A stretch of 41,410 bases of DNA from DASRSE01 sp035656655 (GCA_035656655.1 DASRSE010000257.1:1-41410); one strand, 5' to 3'. Positions 10,029 to 18,971 are shown, counted from the stretch's first letter. Notes: generated by a model not told the origin, from the letters alone. Translations and numbers: made by a program.

Positions 10029-11003
10029 ATGAGCACGATTGAAATGGAAGTGGCAGCAAAGCCGCTTGCTTGGACCCACCCCCATTTGCTTGGGCTGGAA
10101 AGTCTGAGCGTCGGCGAGTTGACGCTGATCCTTGACAAAGCGGTCGAGCTGAAACGGGCGACCGGCAGCTGCAAGCAAAAACTGCCCTTGCTCGCCGGCA
10201 AGACGGTTGCGAATCTGTTCTTCGAAAACTCGACTCGCACGCGGACCAGCTTTTCGCTGGCGGCTCGGCGGCTGGGCGCGGATACGGTCGATTTTACGGC
10301 AGCAGGCAGCAGCCTGTATAAAGGCGAGACCTTTATCGACACGGCGAAAAATATCGAAGCGATGGGAGTTGACGTTGTGGTGGTCCGCCATTCCACACCA
10401 GGCACGCCCCATTTGCTCGCCCAGAACCTGAACTGTTCGGTCATTAACGCGGGAGATGGTCCGCACGAACATCCAACCCAGGGTCTGCTCGACATTCTCA
10501 CGATTCGCGAGCATCGGCCGAATCTGGCGGGCCTGACGGTCGCCCTGATTGGCGATATCCACCACAGCCGAACCGCGCGGTCGAATATCTGGGGCCTAAA
10601 AAAGCTCGGTGCCCACGTCATTCTGTGCGGGCCTTCGACGCTCGTCTCGAAACGCTGGGAAGAATTCGGGATCGAGGTTTGTTACAACCTGGATGCGATT
10701 CTGCCACGTTGCGACGTACTCAACCTGCTGCGGATTCAGTTCGAGCGGCAATTCATGCGGCCATTTCCGTCGGTCCGCGAGTATGCGCATTTGTATGCCA
10801 TGAACTCCGAACGGCTGGCGCGCGCCAAAGACGATATTTTGATCTTGGCCCCCGGCCCGATCAATCGGGGCGTGGAGATCACGCCGGAAGTGGCCGATGG
10901 CCCGCACTCCGTGATTCTAGAGCAGGTGACAAACGGTTTGGCCGTGCGAATGGCGGTCCTTTCCTTGGTCACGAGCGTGGCTGCCAGCGAAGCGGCTGTG
11001 TGA
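10029..11003 (+). CDS. pyrB: Aspartate carbamoyltransferase catalytic subunit
   Basis: The enzyme joins carbamoyl phosphate and L-aspartate to N-carbamoyl-aspartate, the committed step of pyrimidine synthesis. The 324-residue product has the carbamoyl-phosphate loop STRTRTSF (68-75), the Ser/Lys loop SLYKGET (95-101), the R120-H121 pair in VVVVRHSTPG, HPTQ (148-151) and the aspartate-domain start VALIGDIHHSRTARSN. All expected active-site residues visible by motif are present. The length fits a catalytic chain. The frame extends upstream to 9921, but homology starts near the ATG at 10029. No pyrC, pyrI or other pyrimidine gene is adjacent, so it appears to stand alone. Confidence 0.97.
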   Translation: MSTIEMEVAAKPLAWTHPHLLGLESLSVGELTLILDKAVELKRATGSCKQKLPLLAGKTVANLFFENSTRTRTSFSLAARRLGADTVDFTAAGSSLYKGETFIDTAKNIEAMGVDVVVVRHSTPGTPHLLAQNLNCSVINAGDGPHEHPTQGLLDILTIREHRPNLAGLTVALIGDIHHSRTARSNIWGLKKLGAHVILCGPSTLVSKRWEEFGIEVCYNLDAILPRCDVLNLLRIQFERQFMRPFPSVREYAHLYAMNSERLARAKDDILILAPGPINRGVEITPEVADGPHSVILEQVTNGLAVRMAVLSLVTSVAASEAAV

Positions 11004-11045
11004 AAAGTTGCACAAAGTCGCGCGTTCGCTGAGCGACGATTGTCC

Positions 11046-11057
11046 TGGCAATTGCCA
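11046..11057. promoter_or_regulatory. Perfect 12-bp palindrome upstream of the sigma-54 promoter
   Basis: TGGCAATTGCCA is a perfect dyad centred about 45 bp upstream of the -24 element of the sigma-54 promoter and 43 bp past the pyrB stop. It could be a regulator site or part of a pyrB 3' hairpin; there is no T-run. Assignment is uncertain. Confidence 0.35.
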
Positions 11058-11093
11058 CGGCCTCAAAAAATCACTGACATTTTCTTTCGCCCG

Positions 11094-11109
11094 TGGCATA
11101 ACGATTGCA
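11094..11109 (+). promoter_or_regulatory. Sigma-54 (RpoN) promoter
   Basis: TGGCATAACGATTGCA matches the consensus TGGCAYR-N4-TTGCW at every specified position, with GG (11095-11096) and GC (11107-11108) exactly ten bases apart. Transcription would start near 11120, giving a leader of about 35 bases that contains the GAAGGAG of the 68-residue membrane protein gene. Confidence 0.75.
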
Positions 11110-11153
11110 GCTTCTCTTGATGTGATCCGTTCTTTTTTGAAGGAGTATCCATC

Positions 11154-11360
11154 ATGCAAGTCCACGACCTCGGCCCTCATACCTTCGCGACGCCTGAAGT
11201 GCATGCGCGGCATCATTTCTGGCTGAGTCGCTTTTCTCCTGTTCAACGCCGCGAGCAAATGGAAGACGACTTCCGGGCGCGGATGACCACCGCTGGCATC
11301 TTCGCTTCGGCGTTTATCTTGAGCCTGATCACCACGGCGCTCGTTTTTCTACTCGCTTGA
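11154..11360 (+). CDS. Small single-helix membrane protein, unknown function
   Basis: The 68-residue product has a polar N-terminal half rich in His and Arg (VHARHHFWLSRFSPVQRREQ), then one hydrophobic segment (about 47-67, AGIFASAFILSLITTALVFL) running to the C-terminus. GAAGGAG ends eight bases before the ATG. This, together with the upstream sigma-54 promoter, argues that the gene is real. Topology is probably N-terminus in the cytoplasm with the C-terminal helix in the membrane. I recognise no family. It lies between pyrB and the Kelch-like gene but appears to have its own promoter. Confidence 0.78.
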   Translation: MQVHDLGPHTFATPEVHARHHFWLSRFSPVQRREQMEDDFRARMTTAGIFASAFILSLITTALVFLLA

Positions 11361-11549
11361 TTCCACCGAGTCTGTGAGAACTCAGCCTTGAGAAGCTCGT
11401 TTCTCCGCAGCCGCGATCGGCGGCGGTAGGCGAATTCTATTGAATTGGGCCGGACCGGCTTTTAGACTGGCGAGAGCTGGCTGCAATTTTGCGGTTGGCT
11501 CTTTTCCGCCTCAGAGTTGTTCCGGCTCTTGCTTCAATAGGATTTCTTT

Positions 11550-13679
11550 ATGCGCTGGTCCGACTTCATTTACGCTGCTGTCCGCACCCTGGGCACGAGC
11601 GTCCTCTTCTGTGCCTTAGTCGCCGGCCCACCGCAATTGAAGGCCGCCGATGCCCCTGCCAATGCTTCGCTCGGCAAGCCTTTTCGGTTGCCCATGGTCG
11701 AGGTCAAGGAACCGCTATTGTGGGCCGTTTCGTCCGCGGGCGAGCCGGGGCAAGAACTTCGCTTTGGGGGTGAGAATCAACTCAGCGCCGATGGGCTGGG
11801 GCACACGGTCTGGATCGTCGGCGGCCAATCGACCGAGTTGTTTGCGGATCTCGAACGGCGCAATCCCAATCGCGCGCTCTACGACGACCTGAAAAAACTG
11901 CAATCGCCACTGCGCAAACTTCAAGCCGAAGTCCGGAAGGCCTATTTTGAAGGCGCGGCGGCGACTGCTGCGAATGCGACCCAGCAGTTGATTTTTCAAG
12001 ATGCCGACGCCCTCGTTGAAAAGCTCACGCAGCAAAAATCGGAGTTGTCCAAAGCTGCGTCTCCCTTTTCGCAGCAAACTGCCGAACTCGACGCAATCAT
12101 CAAAACGGTGAAAGCTTTTGGCAGCCCGGTTCCGCAAGCGGCCGTTCGCCAACCGGTGCCCGCCGACGAAGCGTATCGCCAACTCCGTTTGGCAGCGGAC
12201 CGGCTAGCCGAACTGACGAACCGCCTTGGCCCAGAACCGCCTCCTCGCGCGCTCGGAGCATTGACCTACGACGCTCAGGCGAAGCGGTTTGTCTTGTTCG
12301 GCGGCGATCATGGCGACTATTTGACGAATGATGTTTGGACGTTCGATCCCGCCCAAAAAAGCTGGCAGTGGCGTCCGGCCGCGGAGGCCGGCGCGCCGCC
12401 GCCGCGCGCCAACGCCACCTGGCAAACCGCCGGCGCCGGCCAGCTCAAACTGAGCGGGGGCTATGCCTATGCCTCAAACACCGATTACGTCGGCGGCCAA
12501 TATCGCGAGTGGCACGATGGCGATTGGCTCTACGATCTGGCCTCGAACCGCTGGTCAGGAACAGGCCAACTCGTCCCCGAGCGGCATGACTTCCGCACCG
12601 GGCTGTTTTTGCCGGAGGCGTTTATGACCGGTCCGGCCCCTGGTCCCGCGGCCGTCGCGACGCGGCTCCGAGACTTGCCGGCCAATACCTGGGTCAGTCT
12701 GCATCCGCCGCAACTACCGGTGATGAATCGCGATTGGGGTTCGGCGATTCTCGATCAGGATCACGATTTGATCCTGCGTTGGGCCGGCGGTCATTCCGCG
12801 CACGGGGGAACCGACGTGCTTCAATATCACCTGCACACGAACCGCTGGGAATTGACCGAAGCGGTCGAGTTTCCGCTCGGCCAAACCTACTCGAACACAT
12901 CGTACCCAGACGGGTTTAACTTCAATCATCGCCCTTGGGTAACTGGCCATACGTATCAAAGCTATGGCTACGAGCCGACGCTGAAGCAGATGCTGTTCGT
13001 GGGCCACAAAGGGCACACGTACTTTTACGATCCGGCTCTTGGCGACTGGCTGGGGCGGATCGAGAAGCCAAAGCCGATGCAATATGGCGACTGTTTTTAC
13101 ACGCTGACTTGCTGCACGACTCCGCATGGGCTGTATTGTTGGACGAACGAAGGCGAGCTCTTTTTGTTTCAGCCCGCGCAACAAAATTGGGCGGCCGTCA
13201 CGCTGTCCGGCGATAAGTTGGCCGGCGCTTCGGTGGACAATTCCACGATGGCCTACGACAGCCGTCGCGATCGGCTGGTCTGCTTTCGCAAGCCATACGG
13301 CGACGATCACGCTTATGATGGCACGCTCTACTTCGTCGATTTGAAATCGGGAAAGGTGCAAAAACGCGCTGCGGGCGATGCCGATTTCGCCGCCAAGATT
13401 CCTTACCTCTGCCAGATCCGCTATGACGCCAAACACGATCTGTTGCTGGTCGGAGGGACGATCAGCGCGGACCACGCGGCGCAGCGGCTGACGCCAATCT
13501 ACTCCTGCGCGCAGGACCAATGGTCGACGATGGAAATCCGCGGCGATGACCCGAGCGGACCCAAGGGCCGCAATGTTTCCTTGGGCCTGATGGTTGACGA
13601 TCGGTCCGATCTGTTTTGGGCGGTGGACGCCAAGAGCAATGTTTTCGTCTTGCGATTAGAGCCGCCGGCGAGCAAGTAA
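11550..13679 (+). CDS. Secreted Kelch-like beta-propeller protein
   Basis: The 709-residue protein has an N-terminal signal sequence (hydrophobic stretch to about residue 33, ending QLKAADA). A helical region (about 95-225) of charged heptad-like sequence follows. From about residue 235 there are Kelch/galactose-oxidase-type blades: ALTYDAQAKRFVLFGG ... NDVWTFDPAQKSWQW, then similar strands such as HDGDWLYDLASNRWSG, VLQYHLHTNRWELTE, TYFYDPALGDWLGRI and LYFVDLKSGKVQ. No catalytic residues can be assigned. AGGA lies seven bases before the ATG. It is probably a periplasmic or surface protein. It has no obvious partner nearby, and Kelch assignment rests on the repeated GG and W spacing. Confidence 0.8.
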   Translation: MRWSDFIYAAVRTLGTSVLFCALVAGPPQLKAADAPANASLGKPFRLPMVEVKEPLLWAVSSAGEPGQELRFGGENQLSADGLGHTVWIVGGQSTELFADLERRNPNRALYDDLKKLQSPLRKLQAEVRKAYFEGAAATAANATQQLIFQDADALVEKLTQQKSELSKAASPFSQQTAELDAIIKTVKAFGSPVPQAAVRQPVPADEAYRQLRLAADRLAELTNRLGPEPPPRALGALTYDAQAKRFVLFGGDHGDYLTNDVWTFDPAQKSWQWRPAAEAGAPPPRANATWQTAGAGQLKLSGGYAYASNTDYVGGQYREWHDGDWLYDLASNRWSGTGQLVPERHDFRTGLFLPEAFMTGPAPGPAAVATRLRDLPANTWVSLHPPQLPVMNRDWGSAILDQDHDLILRWAGGHSAHGGTDVLQYHLHTNRWELTEAVEFPLGQTYSNTSYPDGFNFNHRPWVTGHTYQSYGYEPTLKQMLFVGHKGHTYFYDPALGDWLGRIEKPKPMQYGDCFYTLTCCTTPHGLYCWTNEGELFLFQPAQQNWAAVTLSGDKLAGASVDNSTMAYDSRRDRLVCFRKPYGDDHAYDGTLYFVDLKSGKVQKRAAGDADFAAKIPYLCQIRYDAKHDLLLVGGTISADHAAQRLTPIYSCAQDQWSTMEIRGDDPSGPKGRNVSLGLMVDDRSDLFWAVDAKSNVFVLRLEPPASK

Positions 13680-13830
13680 GCGTGTTCGATAGACGATCGC
13701 GCTAAGCTTGACTTCGCCGAAATAAACTAGGCGCGGGGCGACCGAAGCGATATCCGACGGCGACGGATTCGCAACGAATCCATTGGACTCGCCCGTTCAT
13801 CGCACCGGGTGATGAATCCATGCGGAAGAA

Positions 13831-15135
13831 TCAAGCTGGATGGACCCCAGCCCGGACTTGCTCCGCGCGGCGGAGGAGCAAGGCCTCGACCGCCTGAACC
13901 GTGCTCCCCTGGGCAAAGACGGTGGCTATTGGCGCAGCCGGTTCGATTGCACTGAGCGGGCGCGGCAGATCGGCCACGACCGGCCAGGCGGCACCGGCAT
14001 TTTGTGCGGCGGCCCACTGAGAGAACTCGGGCGCGACGACTCCTCCGCGCGACGAATAGACAATTAGCTTGCCGAACAATCCGCTTTCGCTCGCAACAAA
14101 GCCAGCACGCTCCGCGGCCAATCGCAGCAATTCGCCCGCGCTTGGCGCATTCCCAAGCGTTCCCTCCGCACCGGTTCCCGCGCGGACTGCGCCTCGGCAG
14201 GCGGCCGCATGCGCGCGAATTGCATCGAAGCCGTTTGCCCGCTCGAGCACCTCGACCGAGGCGGTGTAGCGCGGATTGACCTCGACGGGCCAAATGGCGA
14301 TCGAGCGCGCACGCGATTGGACAATCGCGTCGACTCCGAATAGTCCGACCAGTTGAAAGGCGTCGACGAGCGCCTGTCCCACGCGGTTCCAGGCCTGCGC
14401 GTCGGCCGCCGCGAGCGTGAGCGGGCCGATCGAGCCGGCGTACTGAAAGGGTTGCGCGGCTGCATACGCGCGACCGATCAACTGCCAAGTGACGCCAAGC
14501 AAATGCGCCGTGGCGGGAGCCGAATCGTTCGAGACGCCAACAAAAAGCCCGGAACACGAGGCGCCAGCAATAAACTCTTGCGCATAATAGGCCGACTCAG
14601 CCGCGGAGTGCGAGGAGCGCTTCGCCGGCTTCGCATCGGCCGCTTCCGCGGGCGGCGACGGCGCGAACTCAATCTGCGTTCCACCGGCGGAGCGAAGCCG
14701 CTTTCTCAGCCAGCGACACTCCGGCGCGCGGCGCTCTTCGATCCGCGCCACGCGCGGAACGGAGATCTCCGCCGCACTCAGCGCAGCCGCCAGCGTAAAC
14801 GGGTCCCGCACGCGCCGGACGACCTCGGCCGAGTTCCCCAATAGGGTTCGTTCGGCCGCCAGCGTCTCGAGTAGTTCCGGATGGTTTTCCAGCGCGCCGG
14901 TATAGAGCCAATCGCCCGGCGGGGCGGCGCGGACGGCATCGATCAAGCCGTGCGGATAAGCGCCGATTTGCACGGCGGTGGCCGCCGCGCGCAAATCTTC
15001 GTCCGCAAACAAATCGGCCGCCCAAACCGAATAGCCCGCGCGGCGCGCCGATTGCGCGGCCGCGCGAGCCGTGGCCCCGACGATCAGCAGCGAGTTGCTG
15101 ACCGATTGGCCGGATGGTGGACAATCGTTTTCCAC
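13831..15135 (-). CDS. ATP-grasp protein, OrfY-like (H4MPT gene group)
   Basis: The 434-residue protein starts with a Rossmann-like segment (SLLIVGATARAAAQSARRAGYSVWAADLF). It continues with an ATP-grasp fold: YYAQEFIAGASCSGLFVG, then DAFQLVGLFGVDAIVQ and PVEVNPRYTASVEVLE, the last being the metal-binding E-x-N-P-R motif. This is the pattern of the carboligase-like ATP-grasp group (COG2232), which includes OrfY found with tetrahydromethanopterin genes in methylotrophs and planctomycetes. fae and mtdB lie 1.1 and 2.8 kb away, which supports that role, probably cofactor synthesis. The reaction is unknown to me. The start is a GTG at 15135 without a clear ribosome binding site. Confidence 0.8.
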   Translation of the reverse strand: MENDCPPSGQSVSNSLLIVGATARAAAQSARRAGYSVWAADLFADEDLRAAATAVQIGAYPHGLIDAVRAAPPGDWLYTGALENHPELLETLAAERTLLGNSAEVVRRVRDPFTLAAALSAAEISVPRVARIEERRAPECRWLRKRLRSAGGTQIEFAPSPPAEAADAKPAKRSSHSAAESAYYAQEFIAGASCSGLFVGVSNDSAPATAHLLGVTWQLIGRAYAAAQPFQYAGSIGPLTLAAADAQAWNRVGQALVDAFQLVGLFGVDAIVQSRARSIAIWPVEVNPRYTASVEVLERANGFDAIRAHAAACRGAVRAGTGAEGTLGNAPSAGELLRLAAERAGFVASESGLFGKLIVYSSRGGVVAPEFSQWAAAQNAGAAWPVVADLPRPLSAIEPAAPIATVFAQGSTVQAVEALLLRRAEQVRAGVHPA

Positions 15136-15198
15136 GCGAGCGCTGCGCTCATAAGAAAATCAATCGGCTCGCAAACGACCGAGCCTGAGAGCACAAGA

Positions 15199-15639
15199 CT
15201 ACCACATAAACTGTTGGCACCAATAGATCGTTCCGCCGGCGCCCACGTATGCGGCAATTCCCACGCGGGTGTAACTCGCATTCAAGATGTTTGCGCGGTG
15301 GCCGGGCGAATTCATCCAATCGCGCATCGCTTCGGCCGCTGTGCCTTGGCCCATCGCGATATTTTCCGCCACGTTCATGTTCGAGTGCGAAAAATTCGAC
15401 GACGAAGCCATCCAAGCGGCATGCGTCCGCGCGCCGCTCAGCAGGCCTTGATCGAGGGTGAGCGCGGGGAGCCCGTAGCGGGCCCGCTCCGCGTTCGTCT
15501 GCTTGAGAATCTGCGTTTCGACCGGGTACAGGTCGATTGCTGGTTTCGTGACGGGGGTTTCGGCGCGCGCCGTTTGCGACGCGGGAATCGCCACGACGAA
15601 TGAAACAACGAGCGCTAGAAGCAAAGAGAGCTTCGACAT
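15199..15639 (-). CDS. Secreted CAP-domain (SCP/PR1-like) protein
   Basis: This 146-residue protein has a signal peptide (SKLSLLLALVVSFVVAIPASQTARA). The rest is a short CAP domain: ILKQTNAERARYGLPALTLD, GARTHAAWMASSSNFSHSN, AENIAMGQGTAAEAMRDWMNSPGHRANILN and VGIAAYVG. The cavity His and Glu residues expected for the family are visible (H of GARTHA, E of AENIA, H of SPGHR). Bacterial CAP proteins are extracytoplasmic and of mostly unknown activity. AGGAGG (15648-15653 on the plus-strand coordinates) is eight bases before the ATG at 15639, which decides this start over one at 15675. It lies between the ATP-grasp gene and the divergent fae. Confidence 0.93.
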   Translation of the reverse strand: MSKLSLLLALVVSFVVAIPASQTARAETPVTKPAIDLYPVETQILKQTNAERARYGLPALTLDQGLLSGARTHAAWMASSSNFSHSNMNVAENIAMGQGTAAEAMRDWMNSPGHRANILNASYTRVGIAAYVGAGGTIYWCQQFMW

Positions 15640-16229
15640 CGGAGAGTCCTCCTGACTAAGTCGCGCCGCCAACACAATTCGCCAAGTCGCGAGCGTTCAA
15701 CACGAGTCGAACGGCAACGAGGCGAGATTCAACAGGCGGGGGCAACGGGGAACTAGGGGGATTAAACGCAAGGCGACGAGACTCAAACACATGCGGCCGC
15801 TGTGTCGACGCAGCAAAGCCGCCAAGTCCCGTTCGCCGGTGGGAACCTCAGGCCTCTGTCGCGAGCTTGCTGCCAAGCGGCCGCAAACTCAACGCATTTC
15901 GCCCAAGGCAAGTTACCGGTAGGCTTTCACAACATACAAAACGAGTCGCCCACGGCAAGGGGCTAAAGTTTGTTTTTGATCGCCCTCGCGACGTAAATCA
16001 AGCGGCCACTTGAATTTCCAATTTCCTTTGGTATCTTGCGAAAGTGTTTTGGCGCGGGAAGCGATGCCGCTTTTCAGCGTTTCTAGCGCTGCGAATCCGT
16101 TTCGCGCCCCGGAGCGCATCCGCTTCCTTGCAGCAAGCGCGCCGCCGCACAAGCCGCGCGACGATTGATCCGTTCGAAGACGTTGATCACGCACAATCTA
16201 TTTCTCAACTACGAAAGCGAGTTCCCACC
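15640..16229. other. Divergent region between the CAP gene and fae
   Basis: About 590 bp without a supported gene. It should carry the promoters of the CAP gene and fae. Frames that cross it lack ribosome binding sites and family signatures, and I found no convincing hexamer pair. Confidence 0.5.
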
Positions 16230-16727
16230 ATGTCGATGTTCATCGGAGAAGCACTGTCAGGCGAAGGCAACGAGATCGCGCACATCGACTTGCTGATTGG
16301 CGATAAGGATGGCCCGGTGGGCAATGCGTTCGCCAACGCGCTCGCGCGGCAGAGCAAGGGGCATTCGAATTTGCTCGCCGTTTTGACCCCGAATCTGGCC
16401 GTCAAGCCGGCAACCGTGATGATCACCAAGGTTTCGATTCAAGGAGCCAAACAAGCGGTGCAGATGTTCGGCCCGGCGCAAGCCGCCGTGGCGAAGGCGG
16501 TCGCCGACTCGGTCGCCGAGGGAGTGATTCCGAAAGGCGACGCCGAAAAGCTGGTGATCGTGTGCGGTGTCTTCATCCACTGGGAAGCCAACGACGATAA
16601 GAAAATCTACCAGTACAACTACGAAGCCACGAAGATGGCGATTGCCAACGCCATGCAAGGCAAGCCGACCGTCGACGAAATGCTCGCCGGCAAGGACAAG
16701 GCCGCCCACCCCTTCCGCGGATTCTAA
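16230..16727 (+). CDS. fae: Formaldehyde-activating enzyme
   Basis: Fae condenses formaldehyde with tetrahydromethanopterin to methylene-H4MPT in the cytoplasm, the entry step of the H4MPT C1 pathway. The 165-residue length fits the family. The N-terminus FIGEALSGEGNEIAHIDLLIGDKDGPVGNAF carries the catalytic His (H18 counting Met; His17 in the Methylobacterium enzyme). Further family segments are HSNLLAVLTPNLAVKPATVMITKV, FGPAQAAVAKAVADSV and VCGVFIHWEANDDKKIY. The frame opens upstream, but the conserved start is the ATG at 16230. mtdB, which uses its product, is 1.2 kb downstream on the same strand. Confidence 0.97.
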   Translation: MSMFIGEALSGEGNEIAHIDLLIGDKDGPVGNAFANALARQSKGHSNLLAVLTPNLAVKPATVMITKVSIQGAKQAVQMFGPAQAAVAKAVADSVAEGVIPKGDAEKLVIVCGVFIHWEANDDKKIYQYNYEATKMAIANAMQGKPTVDEMLAGKDKAAHPFRGF

Positions 16728-16965
16728 CGCGGACGGTTGCGCCCCTGAGCTGGCGCGATCCCGAAACCGAATCCCCGCGGAGCGGCCGCGCCGGCGCGTC
16801 ACGGAATCGCAATCTTTTCTGCATTGCGCCTTCGTCAACTCGTATCGCCCATTTCATGCGGCGCTGCACAAGTCCTAACCATCGTGGCTTAACTTGGGGG
16901 AGAAATCGCGGTTGAACGGCGTCACTTCGAAGTCGGCACGCGATGCTTCTCCGAGGAGTTGACTT

Positions 16966-17442
16966 ATGTCGAAGTTCTCACGATGGTTCGCGGTCGCGGC
17001 GGTGTTGTTGGCGGCGCATGGGCAGGCGTTCGCCAACGACAAGGCGATTAGTCCGCAGGCAGGCAAGCTCGAAGAAACCGAGGCGGCCCAAACCGTCGAG
17101 GCGCCGAATTTCGGCTATGTCGGCGAACTCGGTTCGTTTCAAGCTTCGACCAAGAAGAGCGCGGTCGGCATGATCGTAGTTCACGATTATCCGGACACGG
17201 CCAACATCGCCTTGGCCCAAACTAAGCTCAGCTATCTGGGAGCAAAGCGCGTGGGCAATGTCGAAGGCTGGGTCTATACCACCGAGTGGGATGGCGAACA
17301 TTATCCTTCAAAGATTTTTTTCAGCAACCAAGAGGTCTACTTCGGCGGCGGAGTGATGGGCTACATCGCGGCAGATTATCGCCAAGGGACGGGCTGGGTT
17401 TGGAAAATGCTGCCGCTGCGCCGCATGAGCAGCAAAGAGTAA
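16966..17442 (+). CDS. Small secreted protein of unknown function
   Basis: The 158-residue product has a signal peptide (SKFSRWFAVAAVLLAAHGQAFA, cleavage after AFA). The mature part is about 135 residues with aromatic, strand-rich sequence (GMIVVHDYPDTANIALAQ, VEGWVYTTEWDGEHYPSKIFF, GVMGYIAADYRQGTGWVWKM). I recognise no family. GAGGAG ends seven bases before the ATG. A strong terminator follows 43 bp after the stop, so it ends a transcription unit. It sits between fae and mtdB, which is the only hint of a link to C1 metabolism. Confidence 0.85.
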   Translation: MSKFSRWFAVAAVLLAAHGQAFANDKAISPQAGKLEETEAAQTVEAPNFGYVGELGSFQASTKKSAVGMIVVHDYPDTANIALAQTKLSYLGAKRVGNVEGWVYTTEWDGEHYPSKIFFSNQEVYFGGGVMGYIAADYRQGTGWVWKMLPLRRMSSKE

Positions 17443-17485
17443 CAACGAGTAGCGTTCCGTTCCGCGCGAACCGGTCGTCGTCGCT

Positions 17486-17527
17486 CCGCGAGCCTTTAGA
17501 CACGTTCTGGAGGCTCGCGGTTTTTTT
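17486..17527 (+). terminator. Strong intrinsic terminator
   Basis: A perfect 10-bp stem (CCGCGAGCCT at 17486-17495, AGGCTCGCGG at 17511-17520) with a 15-base loop is followed by seven T. It ends the unit containing the small secreted protein and separates it from mtdB. Confidence 0.95.
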
Positions 17528-17957
17528 GCGCGCGGGCCACGCGAGTTATTTTTGCGCGCGCGAATCTGCCTTGGCGAGCATCGCCGATGGATCGCGACAC
17601 TCGCATGACGAAGCGAGTCGCGACGGAATGTCCGTGCTCAGCCGCTGCCGCGGACCGGGAAATGCCGAGCCTCGCCCGCTCGCTTCGCCCTGAGCATGGA
17701 AGTACCGATCACAGAATTGCAAAAGTACGTCTAAACTTTCCAGCAGCAAATCGATGAACATGGCAGTCGAGCCCCGCGCGATCGGCCCCCCGTAGCGCCC
17801 TCGCGCCGAATCACGCCGTGTTCTGGCGAAAGGAGGCGACCCGGATTATAACGGAACCCATCGGCCGCGCAAAACTTAGACGGCCGGTGTTAAGTCGATT
17901 CGTGATTTAATTTACCGCCATTCGATCCAACTGCTTCTCTTTCTCGGCGCTGCCAGC
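17528..17957. other. Region upstream of mtdB
   Basis: About 430 bp without a supported gene. It contains an imperfect inverted repeat at 17592-17623 (TCGCGA-CA-CTCGC against GCGAG-TCGCGA, loop of eight bases) of unknown role. The promoter of mtdB should lie here. A 71-residue minus-strand frame at 17546-17761 lacks a ribosome binding site and a recognisable family. Confidence 0.45.
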
Positions 17958-18842
17958 ATGGACAAACCTCGCATTTTGCTGCAACTCGACTCCGATCCGC
18001 AACCGAGCGTGTTTGACGGCGTGGTGGCGATCGATGCCGGCGTCGAACAGATTTTTCGCCACGGCGGCGTGACGCCGGAAAACGTGCGAGAATTGGTGTA
18101 CGGGGCGATCTTTACACGCGGCGGAGACGATCTGCGGCGGACGGCCATTTTTGTCGGCGGCGCGAACGTGAGCCAGGGCGAGCAGGTCCTGGCGGCGGTC
18201 AAAAACCTCTTTTTTGGCCCGATGCGCGTCTCGGTCATGATCGACAGCAATGGCGCGAACACGACCGCCGCCGCCGCCGTCCTGGCCGCGGCCAAGCATT
18301 TGAAGCTGGCGGGCGCCACCGCCCTTGTTCTTGGCGGCACCGGCCCGGTCGGCCAACGCATGGCTCGCCTGCTTGCCAAAGAGGGAGCGCACGTGCGCGT
18401 CGGATCGCGGCGGCTGGCAAACGCCGCCGAGGTCTGCGAGGCGCTCGGACAAACCATCGAGCGGGCGAACTTGATCCCTGTCGCGACCGCCGCGGAGCGT
18501 GAGTTGACCGCCGCTTTCGCCGGGGTGCAATTGGTCATCGCCGCCGGGGCGGCCGGCGCGGTGCTCGTTTCGCGAGCCGCCTACGACGCGGCCGTCAACG
18601 CGGGAACGCTCCAAGTCGCCATCGATTTGAACGCCGTGCCTCCGCGAGGGATCGAAGCCATCGCCGCCACCGATCGCGCCGAAGTGCGCGGCGCGGTTGT
18701 CTGCTATGGCGCCCTGGGCGTTGGCGGCACCAAAATGAAAATTCACAAAGAAGCCATTCGAGCGCTGTTCGAAGCGAACGATCGCGTGCTCGATGCCGAA
18801 GAAATCTTCGCGATCGGCCAGAGACTGTCTGCGACCGGCTGA
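17958..18842 (+). CDS. mtdB: NAD(P)-dependent methylene-tetrahydromethanopterin dehydrogenase
   Basis: MtdB oxidises methylene-H4MPT to methenyl-H4MPT with NAD(P)+, the step after Fae. The 294-residue protein has the family N-terminus (ILLQLDSDPQPSVFDGVVAIDAGVE), the characteristic VMIDSNGANTTAAAAV segment (93-108), a dinucleotide-binding loop GGTGPVG (126-132), and a C-terminal VAIDLNAVPPRGIEAI and GALGVGGTKMKIHKEA. All this is typical of MtdB rather than folate-specific FolD. mch, fhc and the rest of the pathway are not in the window. It is convergent with the next gene. Confidence 0.95.
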   Translation: MDKPRILLQLDSDPQPSVFDGVVAIDAGVEQIFRHGGVTPENVRELVYGAIFTRGGDDLRRTAIFVGGANVSQGEQVLAAVKNLFFGPMRVSVMIDSNGANTTAAAAVLAAAKHLKLAGATALVLGGTGPVGQRMARLLAKEGAHVRVGSRRLANAAEVCEALGQTIERANLIPVATAAERELTAAFAGVQLVIAAGAAGAVLVSRAAYDAAVNAGTLQVAIDLNAVPPRGIEAIAATDRAEVRGAVVCYGALGVGGTKMKIHKEAIRALFEANDRVLDAEEIFAIGQRLSATG

Positions 18843-18971
18843 AAGGCCAGCGTCGAAGCCAAGGCCCAAGATCCAAATCGGAGCAATCGCGGCACGTTCG
18901 CCCGGTTCGGAGTGGAATCCAGCAATAGCGACGGCGAACCCGCGCGGTTTGGCCAAACCGGCTGAGATTGG

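Noticed and set aside
17546..17761. 71-residue minus-strand frame between the terminator and mtdB
   Set aside because: Its first 25 residues look protein-like, but there is no ribosome binding site and the rest is low-quality sequence.
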